Source of the DNA: an uncultured Ferrovibrio sp.
GTDB lineage: Bacteria > Pseudomonadota > Alphaproteobacteria > Ferrovibrionales > Ferrovibrionaceae
Assembly (NCBI RefSeq): GCF_937960835.1
Contig: NZ_CALGPC010000018.1
Coordinates: 62,001 to 126,000 of the forward strand
Direction of reading: 5' to 3'
DNA length: 64,000 nt
The notes beneath the pieces are model-generated. The model searched no databases and was not told the origin of the DNA. It was given only the letters and a program-made list of their open reading frames with translations. This document shows, one piece after another, positions 1 to 7,726 of the stretch (position 1 is its first letter; each line of letters begins with the position of its first letter). Made by a program: the position numbers and the translations under genes.

Positions 1-237
1 CGCCCCCAGCTTGCCGCAGGCGAACAGGATTTCAAAAAAGGCGATGTTGTTCAGGCAAAGAATGGCAACGCGGTCGCCTACTGATATGCCATTGGCCTGC
101 ATCCATGCGGCAAAGCGGGCAGCGCGGACGTCCAGTTGCGCGTAAGTCACGCTGCGGCCGCTATCGATCTCCATCAGCGCCACCCGGTTCGGCGTCAATT
201 CCGCACGCCGGGCTGCTATGTCGAACAGGATGTCCAT
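1..237 (-). CDS. acyl-CoA synthetase (AMP-forming), N-terminal fragment
   Basis: The reverse strand opens with ATG at 235-237 and stays in frame for 79 codons to the window edge, so the gene is cut by the window and not necessarily broken. The visible part matches the start of long-chain or aromatic acyl-CoA ligases: a short helix, the stretch YAQLDVRAARFAAWM, then GDRVAILCLNN and FFEILFACGKLGA, which are typical of the N-terminal ANL adenylation domain. The AMP-binding P-loop and catalytic motifs lie outside. It follows the crotonase at 247-1023 by 9 bases on the same strand, so it is probably the last visible gene of a TetR-controlled CoA catabolic operon. The substrate cannot be told from this piece. 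Confidence 0.82.
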   Translation of the reverse strand, partial: MDILFDIAARRAELTPNRVALMEIDSGRSVTYAQLDVRAARFAAWMQANGISVGDRVAILCLNNIAFFEILFACGKLGA

Positions 238-246
238 CCGCCCTCC

Positions 247-1023
247 CTATGCCGACTTGGCGAGGAAGCGCGCCATCCCGGCTTCGGCTTCCTCGCTGTC
301 GATCTGTTCCATGAAACTCTGGGCTTCGGCGGCCAACGCCTCCTGCACGCGCCGGCGCTGCTCAGCGGTCAGCAGCAAAGCCTTGGTGCGTGTCATGGCT
401 CCCGGCCGCTTGTCGAGCAGCGCTGCGATCCAATCGGCAATGACGCCGTCAATCACATCCGTAGTGGCCAGCGTGGTGGCGAGGCCAAGCTGTACGGCCT
501 CTCCGGCGGAGATAGGCCGGTTCAGAAGCTGGATTTCCCGTGCTTTGGCAGCACCGATGCGGTCCGGCAGCAAGGCCGTCCAGCCGCCATCCGGGCTGAA
601 GCCGACCTGCGTGTAATAAGGCTGGATGAAAGCCTGCGGGGTGACGGCGACGAGATCGCAGGCCAGCACGAAACCCAGCGAACCGCCGGTGACCGGCCCA
701 TGGATGCGGCCGATAACGGGAATGGTCAGGTCGAGCAGGGCAAGGATCGCTTCGTTCAGTCCGCCAATCAGCTTTTGGGCATAGGCGCGTCGTTCGGCGC
801 GTGGTGTTGAGAAGAAGCCCTGCACGTCGCCGCCGGTCGAAAAGCTGCGGCCAGCCGCCTGCAGGATAAGAACGCGGGTGTCCTTATTTGCCGCAATCTG
901 CTGCAGATGGGTGAGCAGGGAGCCAATCAGCTCCGGAATCAGGCTGTTATGCCGCTCGGGCCGATTGAGCGTCAGGCGCGCGACCGGACCTTCGATGGAC
1001 AGCAATGCCAGCGGCGCAGTCAT
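247..1023 (-). CDS. crotonase-family enoyl-CoA hydratase/isomerase, PaaG-like active site
   Basis: This is a 258-residue crotonase-fold protein acting on an acyl-CoA thioester. The oxyanion-hole regions are visible as FSTGGDVQGF (61-70) and HGPVTGGSLG (108-117). Canonical hydratases carry one catalytic Glu in GGCE and another in a Pro-Glu pair. Here these positions read GGSL (113-116) and Pro-Tyr (135-136), so both Glu are absent. An Asp sits at 145 in GFSPDGGW, where PaaG-type isomerases keep their catalytic Asp. An isomerase role is therefore more likely than hydration (inference). ATG at 1021-1023 was chosen over an upstream in-frame codon because it overlaps the TetR stop as ATGA and gives the usual N-terminus. 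It shares an operon with the TetR gene and the acyl-CoA ligase. Confidence 0.88.
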   Translation of the reverse strand: MTAPLALLSIEGPVARLTLNRPERHNSLIPELIGSLLTHLQQIAANKDTRVLILQAAGRSFSTGGDVQGFFSTPRAERRAYAQKLIGGLNEAILALLDLTIPVIGRIHGPVTGGSLGFVLACDLVAVTPQAFIQPYYTQVGFSPDGGWTALLPDRIGAAKAREIQLLNRPISAGEAVQLGLATTLATTDVIDGVIADWIAALLDKRPGAMTRTKALLLTAEQRRRVQEALAAEAQSFMEQIDSEEAEAGMARFLAKSA

Positions 1024-1664
1024 TTCGCGCGTCCGGGCGCGGCGCCCGGGGCAGGACTGAGGCCATGGGCGATCATCGCGGCTGCCGCCTCGACAATCGG
1101 CTCCAGTGGCGTTTTCGGATCCCACAGGCCATAGCGCTGGCCCAGAAAGACCGAAATGCCCATCAGCATCCAGGCGCGCACTTCAGTGGAGACGCCATTC
1201 TTGCTCGCGGCGACTTCGCCGCGCTTTTCGGCGGCAGCCAGCGCGATGCGGTAGGACTTGGCGAAGTCTGTGTAATACTGCCGGTAAACCTTCTCATCGA
1301 CGAACTGCGATTCCTCGACCACCTTGTAGAGGTCAGGATTCTTGCGCACGAAATCGAGGAAGGCGCGCAGGCCCAGCTTTTCGGCTTCGAGGCGGTTTTT
1401 CGCGCCAGCCGTGGCCTCCGTCAGGTGATGACGCAGCATGCGGCCCATATGCAGGACCAGTTCGCGCATCACGTCTTCCTTGGTGCGGAAGTAGATGTAG
1501 AAGGTGCCCTGGGCCACGCCAGCCTCCGCTGTGATCGTGCTGATTGACGCCTCGGCGAAGCCGCGGCGGCCGATCTCGCGCTTGGCGGCGTCGAGAATCT
1601 TGCGGCGGGTCATTTCGCCGCGGCCAGTCTTCGGCGGCGGCAAAGAGCGTTTCCTCAGGGTCAT
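1020..1664 (-). CDS. TetR/AcrR family transcriptional regulator
   Basis: This 214-residue regulator has an N-terminal TetR helix-turn-helix: RKILDAAKREIGRRGF, then SISTITAEAGVAQGTFYIYF and KEDVMREL, about residues 20-68. A variable ligand-binding domain follows. ATG at 1662-1664 is preferred over a TTG two codons earlier. It heads a leftward operon with the crotonase (ATGA overlap) and an acyl-CoA ligase, and faces a transporter operon across about 310 bases. A near-palindrome lies 8 bases upstream of its start, and a near copy stands before the transporter operon, so it probably represses both arms and responds to a pathway acyl-CoA. That role is inferred from layout; the ligand is unknown. 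Confidence 0.9.
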   Translation of the reverse strand: MTLRKRSLPPPKTGRGEMTRRKILDAAKREIGRRGFAEASISTITAEAGVAQGTFYIYFRTKEDVMRELVLHMGRMLRHHLTEATAGAKNRLEAEKLGLRAFLDFVRKNPDLYKVVEESQFVDEKVYRQYYTDFAKSYRIALAAAEKRGEVAASKNGVSTEVRAWMLMGISVFLGQRYGLWDPKTPLEPIVEAAAAMIAHGLSPAPGAAPGRAK

Positions 1665-1671
1665 ATGCAAT

Positions 1672-1687
1672 ATGAATCAGTTGTCAT
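1672..1687. promoter_or_regulatory. probable TetR operator, copy 1
   Basis: ATGAATCAGTTGTCAT is a dyad with ATGA/TCAT arms and an 8-base centre. It ends 8 bases from the TetR start codon. A near copy lies at 1783-1798 in the same orientation. Repetition beside both divergent transcription units is the evidence that it is an operator; the assignment to the adjacent TetR protein is inferred. Confidence 0.55.
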
Positions 1688-1715
1688 GTTAGAACTCGCA
1701 GTCTGATGCCGGATT

Positions 1716-1771
1716 GTCAAGCCGGATTTCATAAAACCAGGCTTGACGCCCAATCCAAGCGGGGTTACGAA
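1716..1771 (+). promoter_or_regulatory. possible promoter for the transporter operon, with inverted repeat
   Basis: GTCAAGCC at 1716-1723 and GGCTTGAC at 1740-1747 form an 8-base inverted repeat. The right arm contains TTGACG (1743-1748), a good -35 hexamer. Seventeen bases on lies TACGAA (1766-1771), a poor -10. If this is the promoter, the dyad at 1783-1798 sits just downstream of the start point, where a repressor would block. Only the -35 and the repeat are convincing. Confidence 0.3.
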
Positions 1772-1782
1772 TAACCCGAAAC

Positions 1783-1798
1783 ATGAATCAACTGTCAT
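1783..1798. promoter_or_regulatory. probable TetR operator, copy 2
   Basis: ATGAATCAACTGTCAT differs from the copy at 1672-1687 only at two central bases, and the match continues into ATGTT on the right. The two copies are 111 bases apart in the same orientation. This copy lies between the possible promoter and the 33-codon leader ORF of the transporter operon. Confidence 0.55.
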
Positions 1799-1873
1799 GT
1801 TGAGGGCCGAGCAAGCGGGCATCGGCCTGGGAGAGGCACCGGGATCACCCGGGCCTAAGAGGGAGGAGAAACG

Positions 1874-1975
1874 ATGTTGCGCATCCTGCATGCTTGGAAT
1901 CGCGTCTCCGTCGCCATTGCTGGGCCGGCGCACAGCCGGCTTGGTCTGTCCGCATCGTCGCAAGGGAGAGAATAA
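1874..1975 (+). CDS. candidate 33-residue leader ORF ahead of the transporter operon
   Basis: ATG at 1874 follows the strong ribosome-binding sequence GGGAGGAGAAACG. The frame runs 33 codons and its TAA (1973-1975) directly abuts the ATG of the binding-protein gene at 1976. The peptide starts MLRILHAWNRVSVAIAG and has no recognisable domain. Its second half covers a GCCGGC hairpin (1924-1929 with 1935-1940). The strong SD and abutting stop/start suggest translational coupling or a leader-peptide role; both are inferences. The ribosome-binding site is the strongest argument that it is translated, and it could still be coincidental in GC-rich DNA. Confidence 0.4.
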   Translation: MLRILHAWNRVSVAIAGPAHSRLGLSASSQGRE

Positions 1976-3172
1976 ATGCAGCGCGTGATGAAGGCGGCGG
2001 GTCTCGCCGTCGCCCTGGCTGCCTGCGCAGCCACGCCGGTTCTGGCGGCCGATCTGAAAATCGCCTTGATCGCCGGTAAGACGGGTGCGCTCGAGGCTTA
2101 TGCCAAGCAAACCGAAACCGGCCTGATGATGGGGCTGGAATATCTGACCAAGGGCACCATGACCTGGCAGGGCCGCAAGATTCAGGTCATCGTGAAGGAT
2201 GACCAGCTGAAGCCCGACCTCGCCAAGTCGCTGCTGGAGCAAGCCTATGCCGACGACAATGTCGACATCGCGATCGGCACCAGTTCGTCGGGCGCCGCGC
2301 TGGCGATGCTGCCGGTGGCCGAGGAGCACAAGAAGATCCTGATCGTCGAACCCGCTGTGGCCGATGCCATCACTGGCGAGAAGTGGAACCGCTACATCTT
2401 CCGCACCGCGCGTTCCTCGATGCAGGATGCCTATGCGGCCGCTGCGGCTTTCCCGAAGACGGGCGAGGTCCACGTTGGTACGCTTGCGCAGGACTATGCC
2501 TTTGGTCGGGACGGCATCAAGGCGCTGAAGGATGCGCTCGCCGAGCTGCGTCCGAATGTGAAGGTGGTGTTCGAGGAATATGCCCCGACGCAGACCACCG
2601 ACTTCACCGCCTCGGCCCAGCGCCTGTTTGATGCGCTGAAGGACAAGCCGGGCAAGAAGGTGATTGCGGTCATCTGGGCCGGCCCGCATCCGCTGCCCAA
2701 GATCGCCGACCTGAAGCCGGAGCGTTACGGCATCGAGATCGCGCCGGGCGGCAACATTTTGCCGGTGATGAAGCTCTACAAGCCTTATCCGGGCATGGAA
2801 GGCGCCGTTTATTATTACTACGACTTCCCGAAGAACCCGATGAACGACTGGTTCGTCGCCGAGCATAAGAAGCGCTTCCAGACGCCGCCGGACTTCTTCA
2901 CCGCTGGTGGCTTCGCCGCCGCGTCCGCGATCCTGACCGCGGTCGAAAAGGCGGGCGGTACCGATACCGAGAAGCTGATTGCCGCTATGGAAGGCATGAC
3001 CTTCGACACGCCGAAGGGCAAGATGCAGTTCCGCAAGGAAGATCATCAGGCTCTGCAGTCGATGTATCACTTCAAGGTCAAGAAGGACGGCAAGGACGAG
3101 AACGACCTGCTCGATCTCGTTCAGGTGATCTCGCCGCAGGACATGCCGCTGCCGATCCGCAACAAGCGTTAA
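1976..3172 (+). CDS. ABC transporter substrate-binding protein, branched-chain amino acid (LivJ) type
   Basis: This 398-residue exported protein begins with a signal peptide (MQRVMKAAGLAVALAACAAT, cleavage after VLAA) followed by DLKIALIAGKTGALEAYAKQ, the usual first strand and loop of type I periplasmic binding proteins. The body carries the family's IGTSSSGAALAM and VGTLAQDYAFGRDG segments. The length is normal. GGGAGAG stands 6 bases before the ATG. It is the first large gene of a rightward operon with two ATPases, two permeases and an alpha/beta hydrolase. Because the divergent arm encodes an acyl-CoA ligase and a PaaG-like isomerase, the cargo may be an aromatic or other organic acid and not an amino acid. 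That is inference from context. Confidence 0.9.
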   Translation: MQRVMKAAGLAVALAACAATPVLAADLKIALIAGKTGALEAYAKQTETGLMMGLEYLTKGTMTWQGRKIQVIVKDDQLKPDLAKSLLEQAYADDNVDIAIGTSSSGAALAMLPVAEEHKKILIVEPAVADAITGEKWNRYIFRTARSSMQDAYAAAAAFPKTGEVHVGTLAQDYAFGRDGIKALKDALAELRPNVKVVFEEYAPTQTTDFTASAQRLFDALKDKPGKKVIAVIWAGPHPLPKIADLKPERYGIEIAPGGNILPVMKLYKPYPGMEGAVYYYYDFPKNPMNDWFVAEHKKRFQTPPDFFTAGGFAAASAILTAVEKAGGTDTEKLIAAMEGMTFDTPKGKMQFRKEDHQALQSMYHFKVKKDGKDENDLLDLVQVISPQDMPLPIRNKR

Positions 3173-3185
3173 GATTCTCTGTCAC

Positions 3186-3209
3186 GGCCGGGGCCATTGG
3201 GCCCCGGCC
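3186..3209 (+). terminator. intercistronic hairpin after the binding-protein gene
   Basis: GGCCGGGGCC (3186-3195) and GGCCCCGGCC (3200-3209) form a perfect 10-bp stem with a 4-base ATTG loop, followed by ATCTTTG. The thymine run is weak. It probably acts as a partial terminator or a 3' RNA stabiliser that keeps binding-protein mRNA above that of the membrane parts. Confidence 0.65.
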
Positions 3210-3226
3210 ATCTTTGCGTCAAGGTC

Positions 3227-3997
3227 ATGCCCGCAACACCTGCTCTTGAAACCCGCGAACTGACGATCCGCTTCGGCGGCCATGTCGCCGTGAATGCGGT
3301 CAGTTGCGCCTTCCATCCGGGAACGCTCACCGCCATCGTGGGGCCGAACGGCGCCGGTAAGACCACCTATTTCAACCTTATTTCCGGCCAGTTGAAGGCG
3401 ACATCCGGACAGGTTCTGCTGCATGGCCAGGATGTCACCGGCTTGACCGCTTCCGCCCGCACCAAGCGCGGCATGGGGCGCGCCTTTCAGCTGACCAATC
3501 TGTTTCCGAATTTGACCGTGATGGAGAATGTCCGCCTCGCTGTGCAGAGCCGGGCAGGGGCGGGCATGCAGCTGTTACAGCTCTGGAGCCATCGCGGCGA
3601 TCTGATTGACAAGGCCGACAGTCTGTTGGCCTCGGTAAAGCTGCTGGACAAGCGTAACGCCATGGCCGGCGCCTTGCCGCATGGCGACCAGCGCAAGCTG
3701 GAGGTCGCGCTTCTGCTGGCCCTGGAGCCGGACGTCTTCATGTTCGACGAACCCACTGCGGGCATGTCGGTCGATGAAGTGCCGACCGTGCTCGAACTGA
3801 TCCATCAGATCAAAGCGCGCGGCGACAAGACTGTGCTGCTGGTCGAGCACAAAATGGATGTGGTACGCAGCCTGGCTGACAGGATCATCGTGCTGCATAA
3901 CGGTACGCTGGTTGCCGATGGCGAGCCGGCGACAGTGATCGCATCGCCCATCGTTCAGGAAGCCTATCTGGGCATTTCTCCGGAGGCCGCGGCATGA
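3227..3997 (+). CDS. ABC transporter ATP-binding protein, LivG type
   Basis: This 256-residue ATPase has a Walker A GPNGAGKTT (about residues 40-48), the Q-loop region GRAFQLTNLFPNLTV, a divergent signature reading ALPHGDQRKLEVA instead of the common LSGGQ form, and Walker B VFMFDEPTAGM. It ends with the LivG-like ILHNGTLVADG. ATG at 3227 was chosen because the upstream in-frame start would lie inside the hairpin at 3186-3209. It overlaps the next ATPase by ATGA. Together they energise the two permeases encoded downstream. Confidence 0.9.
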   Translation: MPATPALETRELTIRFGGHVAVNAVSCAFHPGTLTAIVGPNGAGKTTYFNLISGQLKATSGQVLLHGQDVTGLTASARTKRGMGRAFQLTNLFPNLTVMENVRLAVQSRAGAGMQLLQLWSHRGDLIDKADSLLASVKLLDKRNAMAGALPHGDQRKLEVALLLALEPDVFMFDEPTAGMSVDEVPTVLELIHQIKARGDKTVLLVEHKMDVVRSLADRIIVLHNGTLVADGEPATVIASPIVQEAYLGISPEAAA

Positions 3998-4719
3998 GTG
4001 ACGCCATGCTGCGCCTGGAGGGCGTGCATACCCATATCGGCCGCTATCACATCCTGCACGGGGTGGATTTCACCGTGCCACGCGGCCAGCTCACCATGCT
4101 GCTGGGCCGCAATGGTGCCGGCAAGACCACCACCTTGCGCACCATCATGGGCCTGTGGCAGGCCAGCAAGGGCAGGGTGATCTTCGATGACCGCGATATC
4201 ACCGCGCTGCCGACGCCCGATATTGCCTGCAGCGGCATTGCCTACGTGCCGGAGAATATGGGCATTTTCGCCGATCTCACGGTGCGTGAGAACATGATCC
4301 TGGCTGCGCGGGAGGGCGAGATCGATCCACATCGTCTGAAATGGATTTTTGGACTGTTTCCGGCGCTGGAGAAATTCTGGTCGCTGGCGGCTGGGTCGCT
4401 GTCCGGCGGGCAGAAGCAGATGCTGGCGATTGCGCGCGCCATCGTCGAGCCGCGGCAGTTGCTGCTGATCGACGAGCCGACCAAGGGGCTGGCGCCGGCC
4501 ATCATCATGAACATGATCCAGGCCTTCAAGGAACTGAAATCCACTGGCGTGACGATCCTGCTGGTGGAGCAGAATTTTCTCGCCGCGAAGATGCTGGGCG
4601 ATACCGTTGCCGTGATGGATGACGGACGCATCGTGCATCGCGGCGAAATGGCTGAACTGGCCGAAGACAAGGTGCTGCAGCAAAAGCTGCTGGGCCTCAG
4701 CATGGATGCGCATCAATGA
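3994..4719 (+). CDS. ABC transporter ATP-binding protein, LivF type
   Basis: This 241-residue ATPase shows Walker A GRNGAGKTT, signature LSGGQKQMLAIARA and Walker B LLLIDEPTKGLAP, the last being a hallmark of LivF proteins. The start overlaps the previous stop as ATGA at 3994-3997, and its own stop overlaps the next start as ATGA at 4716-4719, so the genes are translationally coupled. It is the second nucleotide-binding subunit of the importer fed by the binding protein at 1976-3172. Confidence 0.92.
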   Translation: MSDAMLRLEGVHTHIGRYHILHGVDFTVPRGQLTMLLGRNGAGKTTTLRTIMGLWQASKGRVIFDDRDITALPTPDIACSGIAYVPENMGIFADLTVRENMILAAREGEIDPHRLKWIFGLFPALEKFWSLAAGSLSGGQKQMLAIARAIVEPRQLLLIDEPTKGLAPAIIMNMIQAFKELKSTGVTILLVEQNFLAAKMLGDTVAVMDDGRIVHRGEMAELAEDKVLQQKLLGLSMDAHQ

Positions 4720-5738
4720 CCGTTGCGACCGCTACTGCCGCCGATAACGCCACCTTGCCCAAGGTGAAGATCGATTGGCTGCCGGCCATGCTGGTGCCGA
4801 TCCTGGCATTGGCCGCGCTGCCGCTGGTTGGTAGCTTCTCCACCTGGGTCACGCTCACTGTCGCTGCCCTGGCCATGGGCATGATGATCTTTCTGATGGC
4901 CTCGGGCCTGACTTTGGTCTTCGGCCTGATGGACGTACTGAATTTCGGCCATGGCGTTTTCATCTCTTTCGGCGCCTATGTCAGCCTGATCGCCCTGGGG
5001 CCGCTGGCGGGCTGGGTGGCGTCGGACAATATCGGCCTCAATATCCTGGTGCTGCTGGCTTGCATCGCGGTTGCGATGCTGGTCACGGGCGGCCTTGGCT
5101 GGGCCTTTGAGCGCATCGTGATCCGCCCGGTTTATGGCCAGCATTTAAAGCAGATCCTGATCACGATGGGCGGCATGATCGTCGCCGAGCAGATGATTCA
5201 CGTCATCTGGGGCGCCAGCCCGATCCCGCTTCGCCTGCCGGAAGGGCTGCGGGGCGCCATCGTCATCGGCGATGCCGCCATGGAACGCTACCGCGTCATT
5301 GCCGTCGTGCTTGGCCTGCTGGTGTTCGGCGCCATGCATGTGATGCTGAACCGCACGAAGATCGGCCTGCTCATCCGCGCCGGCGTCGAGAATGCCGAGA
5401 TGGTAGAGGCACTGGGCTACCGTATCCGCCGTCTGTTCGTGGGCGTCTTCATTGCCGGATCGGCCCTGGCGGGCTTGGGCGGCGTTCTGTGGGCCTTCTA
5501 TCGCCAGACGCTGACCGCCGGCATGGGCATGGAGGTCAACGTCCTGATCTTCATCGTCATCATCATCGGCGGTCTGGGATCGGTGGGTGGCTGCTTCGTC
5601 GGCGCGCTGCTGGTTGCGCTGGTGGCCAATTACACCGGCTTCCTCGTGCCGAAACTGGCACTGGGTTCCAGCATCATGCTGATGGTGCTGATCCTGCTCT
5701 GGCGGCCGCAGGGCCTCTATCCCGTGGCCAAGCGATAA
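4716..5738 (+). CDS. branched-chain-type ABC transporter permease, LivH type
   Basis: This 340-residue inner-membrane protein has about eight hydrophobic segments. The family motif GLTLVFGLMDVLNFGHG lies around residues 61-77 and is typical of LivH permeases. The segment IIIGGLGSVGGCFVGALLVAL near the C-terminus is the conserved cytoplasmic loop that contacts the ATPases. Length is slightly above the usual 290-310 because of an N-terminal tail of about 20 polar residues. It is coupled by ATGA to the upstream ATPase and pairs with the permease at 5751-6833. Confidence 0.9.
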   Translation: MTVATATAADNATLPKVKIDWLPAMLVPILALAALPLVGSFSTWVTLTVAALAMGMMIFLMASGLTLVFGLMDVLNFGHGVFISFGAYVSLIALGPLAGWVASDNIGLNILVLLACIAVAMLVTGGLGWAFERIVIRPVYGQHLKQILITMGGMIVAEQMIHVIWGASPIPLRLPEGLRGAIVIGDAAMERYRVIAVVLGLLVFGAMHVMLNRTKIGLLIRAGVENAEMVEALGYRIRRLFVGVFIAGSALAGLGGVLWAFYRQTLTAGMGMEVNVLIFIVIIIGGLGSVGGCFVGALLVALVANYTGFLVPKLALGSSIMLMVLILLWRPQGLYPVAKR

Positions 5739-5750
5739 GGGTTGTCAAAG

Positions 5751-6833
5751 ATGCTGCCCGCCAATCCGCTGCACAGCCTGCTTTCCGGTGATTATCCGCG
5801 CTCCCGCGTTCTCGCCGCCACGCTCTTCATCATCCTCGTCTGCTTAGCGTTCGCGCCGTTTCTGTTCCCCGGAAGTCAGCCGATAAACGTCGCGGCCAAG
5901 ATCTGTGTCTTTGTGATCCTGGTTGCCAGCTACGACCTGCTGCTCGGCTATACCGGCATCGTCTCCTTCGCCCATACGATGTTCTACGGCATCGGCGGCT
6001 ATGGCGTTGCGATTGCCATGTACAATTTCAGCCCGACCTGGAGCGCGATGGGCATCGGCGTTGTCGCCGCGCTGATCCTGTCCATGGCTTTGGCGCTGGT
6101 GATTGGCCTGTTCAGCCTGCGCGTGCGGGCAATCTTCTTCGCCATGATCACCTTGGCCGTGGCCTCTGCTTTCGCCATCCTGGCGTCGCAGCTCAACGAG
6201 ATTACGGGCGGCGAGGATGGCCGTTCGTACCGCATCCCCGAAATGCTCCGTCCGGGCTTCCGCCTGTTCGACGAGCCGGTGCTGGGTGTGATGATCAACG
6301 GCCGCATCCTGACCTATTACCTGATCTTCTTCTCGGCGCTGATCCTGTTTTTACTGGCTCTGCGCGTGGTGAATTCGCCATTCGGCCGCGTGCTGCAGGC
6401 GATCCGCGAGAATGACTTCCGGGCCGAGGCGCTCGGCTATCGCGTGTTGGTCTACCGTTCCATCGCCAATTGTCTCTCGGCGGGCATGGCGACACTGGCT
6501 GGTGTGCTGATGGCGATCTGGCTGCGCTACACGGGCCCGGATACGACGCTAAGCTTTGCCATCATGATCGACATCCTGCTGATGGTGGTGATCGGTGGCA
6601 TGGGCACGCTTTACGGCGCGGTGCTGGGCGCTACGATCTTCATCCTGGCGCAGAATTATCTTCAGGTCCTGATGGGCGAACTGAGCGACGCCCTGGCGGC
6701 CGCCGGCATTCCCTTGTTGCCGGCCCTGTTTCATGCCGACCGCTGGCTGCTCTGGCTCGGCATCCTGTTCGTGCTCAGTGTCTATTTCTTCCCCGTCGGC
6801 ATCGTCGGCAAATTGCGGCAGTTGCGTTCATGA
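5751..6833 (+). CDS. branched-chain-type ABC transporter permease, LivM type
   Basis: This roughly 360-residue membrane protein has about nine hydrophobic spans, the LivM motif LLLGYTGIVSFAHTMFYGIG, and the loop VVIGGMGTLYGAVLGA. The ATG at 5751 is preferred over a TTG at 5742 because AAGGG at 5737-5741 stands 9 bases before it but touches the TTG. It completes the transporter with the LivH-type partner. Its stop overlaps the alpha/beta hydrolase start as ATGA (6830-6833). Confidence 0.9.
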   Translation: MLPANPLHSLLSGDYPRSRVLAATLFIILVCLAFAPFLFPGSQPINVAAKICVFVILVASYDLLLGYTGIVSFAHTMFYGIGGYGVAIAMYNFSPTWSAMGIGVVAALILSMALALVIGLFSLRVRAIFFAMITLAVASAFAILASQLNEITGGEDGRSYRIPEMLRPGFRLFDEPVLGVMINGRILTYYLIFFSALILFLLALRVVNSPFGRVLQAIRENDFRAEALGYRVLVYRSIANCLSAGMATLAGVLMAIWLRYTGPDTTLSFAIMIDILLMVVIGGMGTLYGAVLGATIFILAQNYLQVLMGELSDALAAAGIPLLPALFHADRWLLWLGILFVLSVYFFPVGIVGKLRQLRS

Positions 6834-7672
6834 AGCCTCAATCCCACTACCTCACCCTCGGCGGCCGCAGTGTTCATCTGCTCGAATGGGGCAGGGCGGA
6901 TGCGCCGGCCGTGATCCTCTGGCATGGCTTCGCCCGCAATGCCCATGATTTCGACGATTTCGCGCAGGCTCTGGCGCCGCATTACCGGCTGATTGCCCCC
7001 GACACCATCGGCCGCGGCTTAAGCGAGTGGAGCCCGGAGCCGGACAGCGAATACACCGTCCCGTTCTATGCCCGACAGGCTGTTGAGTTGGTCGAACAGT
7101 GGAAGCTGACGCAGTTGCGCTGGGTTGGCACCTCGATGGGCGGCTTGATCGGCATGGCAGTTGCAGCCGGTCCTCTGAAGGACCGGATCAGCCATCTTGT
7201 GCTGAACGACGTTGGCCCAGCGATTGCACCGGGCGCAGTGGAGCGCATCCTGCAGTATGCCGGCACGCCGCCGAGCTTCGCTACATTGCCCGAGCTGGAG
7301 CAGTATTTCCGCACCATCTATGCACCCTTCGGCATTGCCTCCGATGCCGGCTGGCGCAAGCTGGCCGAGACTTCCGCCCGGCGCCTGCCGGATGGCCGGC
7401 TGACGCCACATTACGATCCGCAGATCGCCGCGGTGATGGCCAAGCAGGCCGCCACGGTCACCGGCGATGCCTGGCCGCTGTATGAGCAGATTTCGGCTAA
7501 GACATTGCTGCTTCGCGGCGCGGTGTCGGATCTGCTCAGCGCGGAAACCGCTACGCAGATGACCCAGCGCGGGCCGCGTGCGCGGCGAATCGACATTCCC
7601 GGCATCGGCCACGCGCCGGCGCTGGATACACCCGAGCAGATCGGCATTGTCGCTGAATTTTTGAGCCTTTAG
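6830..7672 (+). CDS. alpha/beta hydrolase
   Basis: This 280-residue alpha/beta-hydrolase-fold enzyme has the oxyanion motif LWHGFARNAHD, the nucleophile elbow VGTSMGGLIG (catalytic Ser in GTSMGG) and a late His in GIGHAPALD. The acid residue is probably the Asp in GAVSDLLSAE. An upstream in-frame codon at 6470 was rejected because it lies inside the LivM permease; ATG at 6830 overlaps the permease stop by 4 bases. Its place in the operon suggests it hydrolyses an imported ester, lactone or thioester, or a pathway intermediate. The substrate is not evident. Confidence 0.88.
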   Translation: MKPQSHYLTLGGRSVHLLEWGRADAPAVILWHGFARNAHDFDDFAQALAPHYRLIAPDTIGRGLSEWSPEPDSEYTVPFYARQAVELVEQWKLTQLRWVGTSMGGLIGMAVAAGPLKDRISHLVLNDVGPAIAPGAVERILQYAGTPPSFATLPELEQYFRTIYAPFGIASDAGWRKLAETSARRLPDGRLTPHYDPQIAAVMAKQAATVTGDAWPLYEQISAKTLLLRGAVSDLLSAETATQMTQRGPRARRIDIPGIGHAPALDTPEQIGIVAEFLSL

Positions 7673-7726
7673 CCCGGCCAGGGAGGCTGGGTTGGCCTGA
7701 GGCGCCGGTCGCCCTATAGTGGGCAA

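Noticed and set aside
1711..1747. Rho-independent terminator from the GTCAAGCC/GGCTTGAC repeat
   Set aside because: The loop is long and no T run follows; the right arm is better read as a -35 element.
6470..6829. Longer N-terminus for the alpha/beta hydrolase
   Set aside because: It lies inside the LivM permease gene in another frame. The ATG at 6830 overlaps the permease stop and gives the normal hydrolase start.
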